The notes under the pieces: model-generated | Seen by the model: the letters and a program-made list of their open reading frames with translations, nothing else | Told to the model about the DNA's origin: nothing | Databases searched by the model: none | Made by a program: the position numbers and the translations under genes | Source: Flavobacterium sp. N502536 | Lineage (GTDB): Bacteria; Bacteroidota; Bacteroidia; Flavobacteriales; Flavobacteriaceae | Direction: 5' to 3' | Assembly: GCF_025947345.1 (NCBI RefSeq) | Contig: NZ_CP110011.1 | Span: 2,914,001-2,978,000, forward strand | Length of the DNA: 64,000 nucleotides | Part shown: positions 28,197 to 38,061 of the stretch, one piece after another | Numbering within the stretch: position 1 is the stretch's first letter | Layout of the letters: each line of letters begins with the position of its first letter

Positions 28197-30968
28197 ATGA
28201 ATACTTATCAAGATTACATTAAAGAGATCGAGGAAAGAAAAGGCCAGGGTCTTCATCCAAAACCAATCGATGGTGCAGAATTAGTAAGTGAAATCATTTC
28301 GCAGATTAAGGATGTAAACAATCCATATAGAGAAGATTCTCTTAAATTTTTTATTTACAATACTTTGCCTGGTACTACAAGTGCTGCAGGTGAAAAGGCT
28401 GAGTTTTTAAAAGAAATTATTCTTGGTGAAGCTGTAGTAAGCGAAATTACTCCTGCTTTTGCTTTTGAATTATTATCTCACATGAAAGGTGGTCCTTCTA
28501 TTAAGGTACTGCTTGATTTGGCTTTAGGTAGTGATGTTGCTATTGCAAAAGAGGCTGCAAAAGTTCTTAAAACACAGGTTTTCCTTTACGAAGCAGATAC
28601 AGCTCGTTTGGTAGAAGCATTTAAAAATAATAATGAAGTTGCGAAAGAAATTTTGGAGAGCTATGCACAGGCAGAATTCTTTACAAAACTTCCGGAAGTA
28701 GCAGACGAAATTAAAGTGGTTACTTTTATCGCTGGTGAAGGAGATATTTCAACCGATTTACTTTCTCCGGGAAATCAGGCGCACTCACGTTCAGATCGTG
28801 AACTTCACGGGCAATGTATGATTACGCCACAAGCACAGCAGGAAATTAGAGCTTTACAGGCACAACATCCTGATAAAAGCGTAATGTTAATTGCTGAAAA
28901 AGGAACAATGGGAGTGGGATCTTCAAGAATGTCAGGTGTAAATAACGTGGCACTTTGGACAGGAAAACAAGCAAGCCCATACATTCCATTCGTAAATATC
29001 GCTCCAATTGTTGGAGGTACAAATGGTATTTCTCCAATTTTCTTAACGACTGTTGATGTAACTGGTGGTATTGGTCTTGACCTTAAAAACTGGGTAAAAA
29101 AGGTTGATGCTGAAGGAAATATTGTTCGTAACGAAAATGACGAACCAATTTTGGAACAAACTTATTCTGTTGCTACAGGAACAGTTTTAACCATCAATAT
29201 TAAAGAGAAAAAGCTGTACAATGGAGATCAGGAATTGATTGACATTTCGAAAGCATTTACTCCTCAAAAAATGGAATTTATCAAAGCAGGTGGTTCTTAT
29301 GCTATCGTATTTGGTAAAAAACTTCAAACATTTGCAGCGAAAACTTTAGGTGTTACAGCTCCGGTTGTATTTGCTCCGTCAAAAGAAATATCTATTGAAG
29401 GACAAGGTCTTACTGCTGTAGAGAAAATCTTCAACAGAAATGCAGTAGGTACAACACCAGGAAAAGTACTGCACGCAGGTTCAGATGTTCGTGTTGAAGT
29501 TAATATCGTAGGTTCGCAAGATACAACGGGTCTTATGACGGCTCAGGAGTTAGAATCTATGGCAGCAACTATAATTTCACCAATCGTTGATGGTGCTTAC
29601 CAATCTGGTTGTCATACTGCTTCGGTTTGGGATAAAAAAGCTCAGGCAAATATTCCGAAATTGATGAAATTTATGAACGATTTCGGTTTGATTACGGCTC
29701 GTGACCCGAAAGGCGTTTACCATGCAATGACCGATGTAATTCATAAAGTTCTTAACGATATTACGATTGATGAGTGGGCGATCATTATTGGTGGTGACTC
29801 ACATACCAGAATGTCTAAAGGAGTTGCTTTTGGTGCTGACTCAGGAACAGTTGCTCTTGCACTTGCTACAGGTGAGGCTTCAATGCCAATTCCGGAATCT
29901 GTAAAAGTAACTTTCAAAGGAGACATGAAAGGGTATATGGATTTCCGTGATGTGGTTCATGCTACTCAGGCTCAGATGTTGCATCAGTTTGGTGGAGAGA
30001 ATGTATTCCAGGGTAGAATTATTGAAGTTCATATCGGAACACTTACTGCTGACCAGGCGTTTACCTTTACAGACTGGACTGCAGAGATGAAAGCAAAAGC
30101 TTCTATCTGTATTTCTGAAGATGATACTTTAATCGAATCATTGGAAATTGCAAAAGGCAGAATCCAGATCATGATCGACAAAGGAATGGACAATGACAAA
30201 CGCGTTCTTCAGGGATTAATCAACAAAGCCAATAAGAGAATTGAAGAAATCAGAACTTCTGAGAAACCAGCTTTAACGCCGGATGCCAATGCAAAATACT
30301 ACGCTGAAGTGGTAGTAGATTTGGATCTGATTGCTGAGCCAATGATCGCAGATCCGGACGTAAACAATGCGGATGTTTCTAAACGATATACACACGATAC
30401 CATCAGACCTTTATCGTTCTATGGAGGAGTGAAAAAAGTTGATCTTGGATTTATCGGTTCTTGTATGGTTCACAAAGGAGATATGAAAATCCTTGCTCAA
30501 ATGTTGAAAAACGTTGAAGCACAAACAGGAAAAGTTGAATTTAATGCACCTTTGGTTGTTGCGCCGCCTACCTACAATATCGTAGACGAGTTGAAAGCAG
30601 AAGGAGACTGGGAAGTTTTACAAAGATATTCCGGTTTTGAATTCGATGATAGTGCTCCAAAAGGTGCAGCACGTACCGAATACGAAAACATGTTGTATTT
30701 AGAACGCCCGGGATGTAACCTTTGTATGGGGAACCAGGAAAAAGCGGCAAAAGGAGATACTGTAATGGCAACTTCTACACGTTTGTTCCAAGGAAGAGTT
30801 GTAGAGGATACAGATGGTAAAAAAGGAGAGTCTTTACTTTCTTCTACACCAGTAGTGGTATTGTCTACAATTTTGGGTAGAACTCCAACATTGGAAGAGT
30901 ATACAACTGCAGTTGAAGGAATTAATTTAACCAAGTTTGCACCTTCAAACAAACAATTAGTGATGTAA
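28197..30968 (+). CDS. acnB: Aconitate hydratase B
   Basis: The 923-residue protein is of the AcnB type, recognised by the N-terminal HEAT-like domain (YREDSLKFFIYNTLPGTTSA), the swivel domain placed before the catalytic domains (HSRSDRELHGQCM), and the 4Fe-4S ligands: one cysteine in GFIGSCMVHKGD and a pair in RPGCNLCMGNQ near residue 840. It converts citrate to isocitrate through cis-aconitate in the TCA cycle, and AcnB enzymes also accept 2-methylisocitrate. The length is slightly above the 865 residues of E. coli AcnB. An AcnA-type enzyme follows 126 bp downstream after a terminator. Confidence 0.95.
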   Translation: MNTYQDYIKEIEERKGQGLHPKPIDGAELVSEIISQIKDVNNPYREDSLKFFIYNTLPGTTSAAGEKAEFLKEIILGEAVVSEITPAFAFELLSHMKGGPSIKVLLDLALGSDVAIAKEAAKVLKTQVFLYEADTARLVEAFKNNNEVAKEILESYAQAEFFTKLPEVADEIKVVTFIAGEGDISTDLLSPGNQAHSRSDRELHGQCMITPQAQQEIRALQAQHPDKSVMLIAEKGTMGVGSSRMSGVNNVALWTGKQASPYIPFVNIAPIVGGTNGISPIFLTTVDVTGGIGLDLKNWVKKVDAEGNIVRNENDEPILEQTYSVATGTVLTINIKEKKLYNGDQELIDISKAFTPQKMEFIKAGGSYAIVFGKKLQTFAAKTLGVTAPVVFAPSKEISIEGQGLTAVEKIFNRNAVGTTPGKVLHAGSDVRVEVNIVGSQDTTGLMTAQELESMAATIISPIVDGAYQSGCHTASVWDKKAQANIPKLMKFMNDFGLITARDPKGVYHAMTDVIHKVLNDITIDEWAIIIGGDSHTRMSKGVAFGADSGTVALALATGEASMPIPESVKVTFKGDMKGYMDFRDVVHATQAQMLHQFGGENVFQGRIIEVHIGTLTADQAFTFTDWTAEMKAKASICISEDDTLIESLEIAKGRIQIMIDKGMDNDKRVLQGLINKANKRIEEIRTSEKPALTPDANAKYYAEVVVDLDLIAEPMIADPDVNNADVSKRYTHDTIRPLSFYGGVKKVDLGFIGSCMVHKGDMKILAQMLKNVEAQTGKVEFNAPLVVAPPTYNIVDELKAEGDWEVLQRYSGFEFDDSAPKGAARTEYENMLYLERPGCNLCMGNQEKAAKGDTVMATSTRLFQGRVVEDTDGKKGESLLSSTPVVVLSTILGRTPTLEEYTTAVEGINLTKFAPSNKQLVM

Positions 30969-31000
30969 TATAACATTAGTTATAATCATTATATATAGAG

Positions 31001-31033
31001 AGCCCGAGTGATAAACTCGGGCTTTTTCTTTTA
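31001..31033 (+). terminator. Terminator of acnB
   Basis: AGCCCGAGT and ACTCGGGCT form a perfect 9-bp GC-rich stem with loop GATAA, followed by a T-rich run. It separates the two aconitase genes. Confidence 0.92.
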
Positions 31034-31094
31034 CAACTCCTCTATTTTTTGTAACTTGGGATGTTCAAAAAAACAAACAAAAACAATTATACTT

Positions 31095-33359
31095 ATGGCT
31101 TTTGATATTGAAATGATTAAAAAAGTGTATGAGAACATGCCAGGTCGTGTTGATAAAGCACGCGAAATTGTTGGTCGTCCACTTACCTTAACAGAGAAAA
31201 TTTTATACAATCACCTATGGGATGGAAATCCGACAAAGGCGTTTGGAAGAGGAGTAGATTATGTTGATTTTGCACCGGATCGTGTGGCCTGTCAGGACGC
31301 AACAGCTCAAATGGCCTTGTTGCAGTTTATGCACGCCGGTAAAGCTAAGGTGGCAGTGCCTACAACCGTACATTGCGATCACCTGATTCAGGCAAAAGTA
31401 GATGCTGCAACCGATTTGGCCAGAGCAAAAACACAAAGTAATGAGGTTTTCGATTTCTTATCGTCAGTTTCTAATAAATACGGAATTGGTTTCTGGAAAC
31501 CGGGAGCGGGAATTATTCACCAGGTAGTACTTGAAAATTATGCATTCCCGGGAGGAATGATGATTGGTACCGATTCGCACACCGTAAATGCAGGAGGTTT
31601 AGGAATGGTTGCTATTGGTGTTGGTGGAGCAGATGCTGTAGACGTGATGTCAGGAATGGCCTGGGAGTTGAAATTTCCAAAATTAATTGGAGTAAAACTA
31701 ACGGGTAAATTATCAGGCTGGACAGCGCCTAAAGATGTTATTCTTAAAGTAGCCGGTATATTGACTGTAAAAGGCGGTACAGGAGCTATTGTTGAATATT
31801 TTGGTGAAGGAGCAACTTCTATGTCCTGTACCGGAAAAGGAACGATTTGTAACATGGGAGCCGAAATTGGAGCTACAACTTCAACTTTTGGTTACGATGC
31901 CTCTATGGGTCGTTACCTGCGCTCTACAAACAGAGCTGATGTTGCGGATGCTGCCGATAAAGTAGCTTCTTATTTAACAGGAGACCCTGAAGTATATGCT
32001 AACCCGGAAAAGTATTTCGATCAGGTAATTGAAATTAATTTATCTGAATTAGAACCACATTTAAACGGTCCTTTTACTCCGGATTTAGCGACCCCAATTT
32101 CTAAAATGAAAGAGGAAGCCATCAAAAATAACTGGCCTTTACAAATTCAGGTAGGTTTAATTGGTTCTTGTACCAATTCCTCTTATGAAGATATCTCCCG
32201 CGCGGCTTCTTTGGCCAGACAGGTAAGTGCAAAAAACTTAAAAACGAAATCTCAATTTACAATTACGCCGGGTTCTGAAGTAGTACGTTATACCATCGAG
32301 CGTGATGGTTTTATCGATACCTTCCATAAAATTGGAGCGACTGTTTTTGCGAATGCCTGCGGACCTTGTATTGGTATGTGGGACAGAGAAGGAGCAGAGA
32401 AGGAAGAAAGGAACACCATCGTTCACTCTTTCAACCGTAATTTCTCCAAACGTGCAGATGGTAACCCGAACACTTTAGCCTTCGTAGGTTCGCCCGAATT
32501 GGTGACGGCTATGGCCATTGCAGGAGATTTAAGTTTTAATCCATTAACAGACACTTTGATCAATGAAGATGGAGAAGAAGTAATGTTAGAAGAACCTACA
32601 GGAGACGAATTGCCTCCAAAAGGATTTGATGTTAAAGATCCGGGATTCCAGTCGCCTGCTGAAGACGGTTCAGGAGTTCAGGTAGTGGTAAGCCCAACAT
32701 CTGAACGTTTGCAATTATTAGCTCCGTTTGATGCCTGGGATGGTAAAAACATCACGGGGGCTAAACTGCTGATAAAAGCATTCGGAAAATGTACAACCGA
32801 TCACATTTCTATGGCAGGACCGTGGTTGCGTTTCCGTGGACATTTAGATAACATTTCTAACAATATGCTGATTGGAGCTGTAAATGCATTCAATCAAAAA
32901 ACGAACTCGGTTAAAAATCAACTAACCGGCGTATATGACGCTGTTCCGGCTGTAGCCCGTGCATACAAGGCTGCAGGAGTTTCGTCTATTGTTGTGGGAG
33001 ATCACAATTATGGAGAAGGTTCGTCTCGTGAGCATGCTGCTATGGAGCCACGTTTCTTAGGAGTTAAAGCTGTATTGGTAAAATCGTTTGCCCGTATTCA
33101 CGAAACAAACCTTAAAAAACAAGGTCTTTTGGGATTGACTTTTGCTAATGAAGCCGATTACGATAAAATTCAGGAGAACGATACAATCAATTTTACGGAT
33201 TTAACCGAGTTTGCTCCGGGAAAACCATTAACATTAGAGTTCGTTCACGCTGATGGTACCAAAGATATTATTCTGGCCAACCATACCTACAACGAAGGAC
33301 AGATTGGCTGGTTCGTTGCTGGTTCGGCACTAAACTTAATTGCTGCCGGGAAAGCCTAA
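31095..33359 (+). CDS. Aconitate hydratase, AcnA/mitochondrial type
   Basis: The start at ATG 31095 ([20 protein letters not shown]) gives 754 residues, the size of mitochondrial-type aconitases. The upstream open frame runs back through the acnB terminator and is not credible. Domain order is that of aconitase A, with the swivel domain last. Cluster ligands are the Cys of [17 protein letters not shown] and the CxxC of [14 protein letters not shown]; the substrate-binding segments [14 protein letters not shown] and [19 protein letters not shown] are intact. It catalyses the same citrate-isocitrate step as AcnB, so the organism has two non-homologously organised aconitases adjacent on the chromosome. 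Confidence 0.95.
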   Translation: MAFDIEMIKKVYENMPGRVDKAREIVGRPLTLTEKILYNHLWDGNPTKAFGRGVDYVDFAPDRVACQDATAQMALLQFMHAGKAKVAVPTTVHCDHLIQAKVDAATDLARAKTQSNEVFDFLSSVSNKYGIGFWKPGAGIIHQVVLENYAFPGGMMIGTDSHTVNAGGLGMVAIGVGGADAVDVMSGMAWELKFPKLIGVKLTGKLSGWTAPKDVILKVAGILTVKGGTGAIVEYFGEGATSMSCTGKGTICNMGAEIGATTSTFGYDASMGRYLRSTNRADVADAADKVASYLTGDPEVYANPEKYFDQVIEINLSELEPHLNGPFTPDLATPISKMKEEAIKNNWPLQIQVGLIGSCTNSSYEDISRAASLARQVSAKNLKTKSQFTITPGSEVVRYTIERDGFIDTFHKIGATVFANACGPCIGMWDREGAEKEERNTIVHSFNRNFSKRADGNPNTLAFVGSPELVTAMAIAGDLSFNPLTDTLINEDGEEVMLEEPTGDELPPKGFDVKDPGFQSPAEDGSGVQVVVSPTSERLQLLAPFDAWDGKNITGAKLLIKAFGKCTTDHISMAGPWLRFRGHLDNISNNMLIGAVNAFNQKTNSVKNQLTGVYDAVPAVARAYKAAGVSSIVVGDHNYGEGSSREHAAMEPRFLGVKAVLVKSFARIHETNLKKQGLLGLTFANEADYDKIQENDTINFTDLTEFAPGKPLTLEFVHADGTKDIILANHTYNEGQIGWFVAGSALNLIAAGKA

Positions 33360-33380
33360 TCGATACGATTTATTGCTATA

Positions 33381-33413
33381 AAAAAAGCTCTGTGAAAACA
33401 GAGCTTTTTTTAT
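33381..33413. terminator. Bidirectional terminator after the AcnA-type gene
   Basis: AAAAAAGCTCTGT and ACAGAGCTTTTTT form a perfect stem with a 4-nt loop. It serves the + strand aconitase and, in reverse, the - strand kelch gene ending at 33439. Confidence 0.93.
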
Positions 33414-33438
33414 AATTGAAATAAGCAAGCTTTTGTGT

Positions 33439-34818
33439 TTACTCAATAGGTTTAGCAGCACTCACTTCTTGCGATAAAATCTTCGTTTTATTGGGTTTTG
33501 TGGTTTCAAATTCCTCGAGATCAATGCTGAATACTTTTTCTGAGGGTATTTGAGAATAGCTATTGTCGATGCGTCCTCCAATAATATATAATTTATTGTT
33601 GTAGTAATACATCGCAGCACGTTTTGACTCCAGTTCGATTTCAAATTCTTTTAACTGCTTTGTTTTTAAATCGTAAGTATACATTTTTCGATCCTCAAAA
33701 AAGTAAATGATATTATTGTTATAGGCAATAGCAGGTCTTTCTAAGGGAGTGAATAATTCACCGGGAAATCCCCATTTTTCTGTTGTCAAGTCAAAAGTTT
33801 CGATTTGCGACAAAGGTTTTCCATTGTATCCGCCAATGAAATAAATTTTGTTTTCAATCAATATCCCTGTCGTTTCTTTAGCGGTTAGCATACTGGGAAG
33901 TTCGTACCAGTATCCTGATGTAATATTGTACAAATGCATTTTATCGGTAAAATCTTTTTTACCCTTTTCGTCCATTTTTACCGATCCTCCGGCTACAATG
34001 ATATTATCGTTATAACTAAAGGAAGCAAAATCAGCTGCCTGATGCGGATTTGCCTTATCTATTTTAATACTATGTTTGTCAAGATCTACCACTTCAATCT
34101 TATCTTGTAAGTATTCCCAACTACTAATCTTGTTAACCAATATTTTTTTTCCGCCCAAGACATAAATCAGATTGTTGTAGAAATGAATGTTGTGATAAGC
34201 TCTGGGCAGCAGTTTTAAATCCTGAACCTCCCAAATGTCATTCTTTATGTCATAAACAGAAAGGTGTTTTTTATAATGGCGTTTTCCTGTATTTTGAGCT
34301 TCCTCCAGAAAATCCTGAAAGTTTGGATCGGCTTTTTTGGCTCGTACTTTTGCCAGCTGATCTACTTCGGAATAAGCATCTCCACCGCTAACATAAATTT
34401 TATCCTCCTTTAAAAAAGAACCAAAGGAAAAAATAGGGTATTTTAAAGAGGCTAATTTGCTGAATGAAATCTTAGTTTTTAATTTTGAATTAGAGGCAAT
34501 AGTTACTCCGGATAAATTTTCGATGTTTTCTTCAAGTGAAACGGTGAAATTTCGGCTTGTTAAAAAGCTCAGCGATATTCTTATCGTTTTGTACCCCAGA
34601 TGAGAGAACTCTATGGTCTCCTCATTTTTAAATTCGGGCAGCAGTTTTAAAGAAAATTTACCGTTTTCATCCGTTGTCGTTCCTGTTTTGCTTGATAGTG
34701 CCAATATATTGGTGTTTTCAAGCGGAAGGCTGCCTTTTTGAGATACGACTACGCCTTTTATATTTTGGGCGATGACTAATAAGGGACTAAAAATAAAAAG
34801 TAAAAGTAATTTTTTCAC
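33439..34818 (-). CDS. Secreted CarboxypepD_reg/kelch-repeat protein, copy 1
   Basis: The 459-residue protein has a signal peptide (MKKLLLLFIFSPLLVIAQ). A carboxypeptidase-regulatory-like beta domain follows (residues about 19-105, with TTTDENGKFSLKLLPEF), of the kind found at the start of TonB-dependent receptors. The rest is a set of kelch blades with motifs such as IYVLGGKK, IIVAGGSV, IYFIGGYNG and LYIIGGRI. The fold would be a beta-propeller exposed in the periplasm or outside. The next gene upstream is a close paralog in the same orientation. I do not know the function. No sorting domain is visible at the C-terminus. Confidence 0.85.
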   Translation of the reverse strand: MKKLLLLFIFSPLLVIAQNIKGVVVSQKGSLPLENTNILALSSKTGTTTDENGKFSLKLLPEFKNEETIEFSHLGYKTIRISLSFLTSRNFTVSLEENIENLSGVTIASNSKLKTKISFSKLASLKYPIFSFGSFLKEDKIYVSGGDAYSEVDQLAKVRAKKADPNFQDFLEEAQNTGKRHYKKHLSVYDIKNDIWEVQDLKLLPRAYHNIHFYNNLIYVLGGKKILVNKISSWEYLQDKIEVVDLDKHSIKIDKANPHQAADFASFSYNDNIIVAGGSVKMDEKGKKDFTDKMHLYNITSGYWYELPSMLTAKETTGILIENKIYFIGGYNGKPLSQIETFDLTTEKWGFPGELFTPLERPAIAYNNNIIYFFEDRKMYTYDLKTKQLKEFEIELESKRAAMYYYNNKLYIIGGRIDNSYSQIPSEKVFSIDLEEFETTKPNKTKILSQEVSAAKPIE

Positions 34819-34887
34819 GCTGTTCAGATTAAGATTGATTTTTGGTTGTTATAAAGTAAATTAGTTTCGAATACTGAAAAGCTTTTT

Positions 34888-36273
34888 TTAATTGGCTTTG
34901 GCAAGGTTCATTTCTCTCTTTAGGGTTTTAGTTCGGGCGGGTTTCGTATTTTTGAAATCTTCAAGATCAAATGTAAAAATAGTTGAGGAAGGAGCTTTTT
35001 CAAATTTACTTTCCGTGCGTCCTCCTAAAATATACAGTTTGTTATCGGCAAAATACATAGTGGAATACTTTAGGGCTAACTCCGTTTCGTATTCTTTAAG
35101 TTGTTTAGTTTTTAAATCGTACGTATACATTGTGCGATCTTCATAAATATAAATTATGTTGTCGTGATAGGCTATGGCTGGTTTTTCCAATCCGTAAAAT
35201 AAATCGCCTTCTGTTTGCCATGCCTGTGTATTTAAGTCAAAGGTTTCTATTTTAGATACCGGTTTTCCGTCATCTCCACCAATAAGATAAATGGTATCGT
35301 CTATCACAATTCCCGATGTTTCTTTTGCTGTTGGCATAGGATCAAGTTCATACCAGTATCCTGAAGTAATGTTGTACAAATGTACCTTGTTGGTAAAATC
35401 TTTTTTTCCACTTTCAGACAATTTTAAAGAACCTCCCATTACAATAATATTATCCTTGTAAGTAAAGGACGCAAAATCAGCTGCCTGATGCGGGGTGGTA
35501 TAGTCTGTTTTAATCGTTTGATTATTGAGGTCCAGAACTTCGTTTTCATTTTGAAGGTATTCCCAATTGCTTTTTTGATTGACCTTAAGCGATTTTCCAC
35601 CCAAAACATAAATCGAATTGTTGTAGTAATGGATGTTATGATGGGCTCTTTTCTTTAATTTGGGTTCTAATTTCGGATATTCCCAGGTATTTGTTTTGAT
35701 GTCATAAATAGAGAAATCCCGTCTAAAATAAGAAAGAACAGCGTTTTGCTGATAGGCTTCCAGATAAGTGGTTAAGGTAAAATCGGCTCTTTTGGATCGT
35801 ATTAGTTCCAGTCGGTCCACCTCATAAGAAGCATCGCCGCCAATGATGTAAATTTTATCGTCCTTCAAAAAAGAGCCAAACGAAAAAATACTATGTTTCA
35901 TTGAAGTTAATTTGCTGTAGGGAAGTTTTAAATTCAATTTGGGATTGGCTTTAACCGTTACACCTGATAGATTTTGGACTTCATCTTCAAGAAAAACCTT
36001 ATAGTTTTGTTTTTTCAGATAGCTGAGAGAGAATTGTACGCTAGCATAACCAATATGTGAGAATTCTAGTACCTCATTGTCTTTAAATTTTGAAAGCAGA
36101 TTTAAAGAAAATTTACCTTCTTCATCTGTTATGGTTCCAGTTTTGCTTGATAAGGCAAATACATTGGTATTTGCAATTGGAAGTTTGGTTTCCTGAGAAA
36201 TTATAGTGCCATTTATATTCTGAGCAATTGATAATAAAGGAGATAGAATGAAAAGTAAGAGTAGTTTTTTCAC
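34888..36273 (-). CDS. Secreted CarboxypepD_reg/kelch-repeat protein, copy 2
   Basis: The 461-residue protein mirrors copy 1 throughout: signal peptide MKKLLLLFILSPLLSIAQ, a regulatory-like beta domain with TITDEEGKFSLNLLSKF, then kelch blades (IYIIGGDA, IYVLGGKS, IIVMGGSL, IYLIGGDDG and LYILGGRTE). The two genes are separated by 69 bp and appear to be a tandem duplication followed by divergence concentrated in residues 140-200 and in the C-terminal tail. It is probably the first gene of the pair's transcript. Function unknown. Confidence 0.85.
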   Translation of the reverse strand: MKKLLLLFILSPLLSIAQNINGTIISQETKLPIANTNVFALSSKTGTITDEEGKFSLNLLSKFKDNEVLEFSHIGYASVQFSLSYLKKQNYKVFLEDEVQNLSGVTVKANPKLNLKLPYSKLTSMKHSIFSFGSFLKDDKIYIIGGDASYEVDRLELIRSKRADFTLTTYLEAYQQNAVLSYFRRDFSIYDIKTNTWEYPKLEPKLKKRAHHNIHYYNNSIYVLGGKSLKVNQKSNWEYLQNENEVLDLNNQTIKTDYTTPHQAADFASFTYKDNIIVMGGSLKLSESGKKDFTNKVHLYNITSGYWYELDPMPTAKETSGIVIDDTIYLIGGDDGKPVSKIETFDLNTQAWQTEGDLFYGLEKPAIAYHDNIIYIYEDRTMYTYDLKTKQLKEYETELALKYSTMYFADNKLYILGGRTESKFEKAPSSTIFTFDLEDFKNTKPARTKTLKREMNLAKAN

Positions 36274-36528
36274 ACGGTTTTTGGGTTAGGATTGGTTGTT
36301 TTGGTTTGAAAATAGGGCCTTTTATAAAGAGCATTATTTCAAAGGGTTGACTCAATTTTTATGCCGAAATTGTTAATTTGAACAAAATAAGATGTTAAAA
36401 AAGGTGCTTTTTTTACTTTAAAAAGTTAAATTCGCTTATCGGGTAAAATAATTCCCTTTTTCTGAGTTTATAATTCAGAAAGTAATTCAATTCAGAGCGT
36501 GTAATAAAAGATAAAAATGTAATAAAGA

Positions 36529-37668
36529 ATGGTTTCCAGGTTAATAGTAATTTTGTTTTTTTTCAGTGTTGGTGTTTTTTCACAAGAAAAGTATATTAAA
36601 CACAAAATCTCACAAGGAGAGAATCTTACAGTAATTGCTAAAAAATACGGAGTAAAACCAAAAGATATTGCAGAAGCAAATCCGAAAGCGCCCAAAGTTC
36701 TAAAACTAAATTCCATTTTATTAATACCAAACCGCAATAAGACAGTTGCTAAAAAAACTGCCGAAACGGTTGCCAATACTACTCCGGTTGTAACTCCGGG
36801 TTCTCACGAAGTTTTGGCTAAAGAAACGCTTTGGGGAATTTCAAAAAAATACAATGTTTCAGTTGATGGCTTAAAAAAAGCCAATCCGCTTTTAGAAAGC
36901 GAAGGTTTAAAAATTGGACAACAAATTAACATCCCGACTACTACCGACACAAACACTGCTGTAGCGACGACTGCTCCGGTAATCGAGAATGTTCAGGAAC
37001 CTGCGAAGGTTGAAGTAAGTAGAGAGGTTTTACCGAAAGAAACAAAATACGCCATCGCAAAAGAGTTTGGGATAACCGTTAAGGAATTAGAAAAACAAAA
37101 TCCTGAAATTAAGAAGAGGCTAAAAGTGGGTTACCTGCTTAAAATAAATGTTTCACCCGAAAAAGCAGCAGCTTTACAGGAAATGAAGCCTGCCGAACCT
37201 ACTACATCCACACCACCGATTCAGATTGCCGAAGATACTACCGTAAAAAAAGATTCTACATTTGTAAGACTGGGCAATAACGCTGATTTGATTGATCAAC
37301 TGATTGTAAATGCAACAGAGAATATTGGAACACGTTACCGGTCAGGCGGAACAACAAAAGCCGGTTTTGATTGTTCAGGGCTAATGATCTGTACCTTTAA
37401 TAATTTTGATATTAAGCTGCCGAGAAGTTCGATCGAACAATCCAGAATTGGAGTTAGGGTTGAAAGCGAAGCCGCACAAAAGGGAGACCTGATTTTCTTT
37501 AAAACCAACGGAAGACGCCGTATCAATCATGTTGGGATGGTCGTTGAGGTAACAGAAGGAGAAATTAAATTTGTACACTCTTCTACTCACGGCGGTGTTA
37601 TGATTTCCTCTACTAAGGAGCCTTATTACCAAAGAAGCTTTTCTCAGGTAAACAGAGTTCTTCAATAG
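36529..37668 (+). CDS. LysM and NlpC/P60 peptidoglycan hydrolase
   Basis: The 379-residue protein has a signal peptide (LIVILFFFSVGVFSQE) and three LysM domains at about 22-67, 92-136 and 164-207, each with the pattern of a start segment plus N-P and a closing hydrophobic-I-P. An NlpC/P60 catalytic domain fills residues 255-379. Its triad residues are Cys282 in GFDCSG, His334 in INHVGM and His350 in FVHSS. Such enzymes cut stem peptides of peptidoglycan. The third LysM is diverged (TKYAIAKEF in place of the usual W-I/A). The gene is convergent with the response regulator, only 3 bp away. Confidence 0.92.
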   Translation: MVSRLIVILFFFSVGVFSQEKYIKHKISQGENLTVIAKKYGVKPKDIAEANPKAPKVLKLNSILLIPNRNKTVAKKTAETVANTTPVVTPGSHEVLAKETLWGISKKYNVSVDGLKKANPLLESEGLKIGQQINIPTTTDTNTAVATTAPVIENVQEPAKVEVSREVLPKETKYAIAKEFGITVKELEKQNPEIKKRLKVGYLLKINVSPEKAAALQEMKPAEPTTSTPPIQIAEDTTVKKDSTFVRLGNNADLIDQLIVNATENIGTRYRSGGTTKAGFDCSGLMICTFNNFDIKLPRSSIEQSRIGVRVESEAAQKGDLIFFKTNGRRRINHVGMVVEVTEGEIKFVHSSTHGGVMISSTKEPYYQRSFSQVNRVLQ

Positions 37669-37671
37669 TTT

Positions 37672-38061
37672 TTAATAGTTAAACAGTAAGGCTTTAAATT
37701 CCTCTATCGGAAAAGGCTTGTTCAAAAAAGCATTTACATACTTGTTTTTATTGATTTTTGCAATTTCATCCAGATCTAAGGTCGAGGAAAGTACAAAAAT
37801 TCGAATCCCTTTTTTTACGTCTTTTTTTAATTTACGGAACTCCTCCAAAAATTCGAAACCATTCATTATTGGCATTTGAATATCCAGTAAAATGATGAGC
37901 GGATGACTGTTTTTTTTAACAGCAAGCCACTGAATTCCTTCCTTACCATTGTTGGCAATAAAGACCTCGTCAATATCAAGCACTTTTTTCAGTAACTGTT
38001 TAATGACAAGCTGATCAATCAAATTGTCGTCGACGATTAGAAATTCGGGTTTAGTTTGCAT
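37672..38061 (-). CDS. Single-domain response regulator
   Basis: The 129-residue protein is a receiver domain only: acidic pocket Asp11-Asp12, phosphoacceptor Asp60 in ILLDIQMP, switch Ser/Thr in LSST (about 92-94) and Lys115 in LNKPF. There is no output domain. Its start lies 11 bp inside the upstream histidine kinase gene, so the two are translated together and should form a pair. Stand-alone receivers of this type in Bacteroidetes act through protein contacts or phosphorelays; the target is unknown. Confidence 0.92.
   Translation of the reverse strand: MQTKPEFLIVDDNLIDQLVIKQLLKKVLDIDEVFIANNGKEGIQWLAVKKNSHPLIILLDIQMPIMNGFEFLEEFRKLKKDVKKGIRIFVLSSTLDLDEIAKINKNKYVNAFLNKPFPIEEFKALLFNY

Noticed and set aside
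31008..31094. N-terminal extension of the AcnA-type aconitase
   Set aside because: It would start within the acnB terminator and is translated from low-complexity leader; the family N-terminus begins at 31095.
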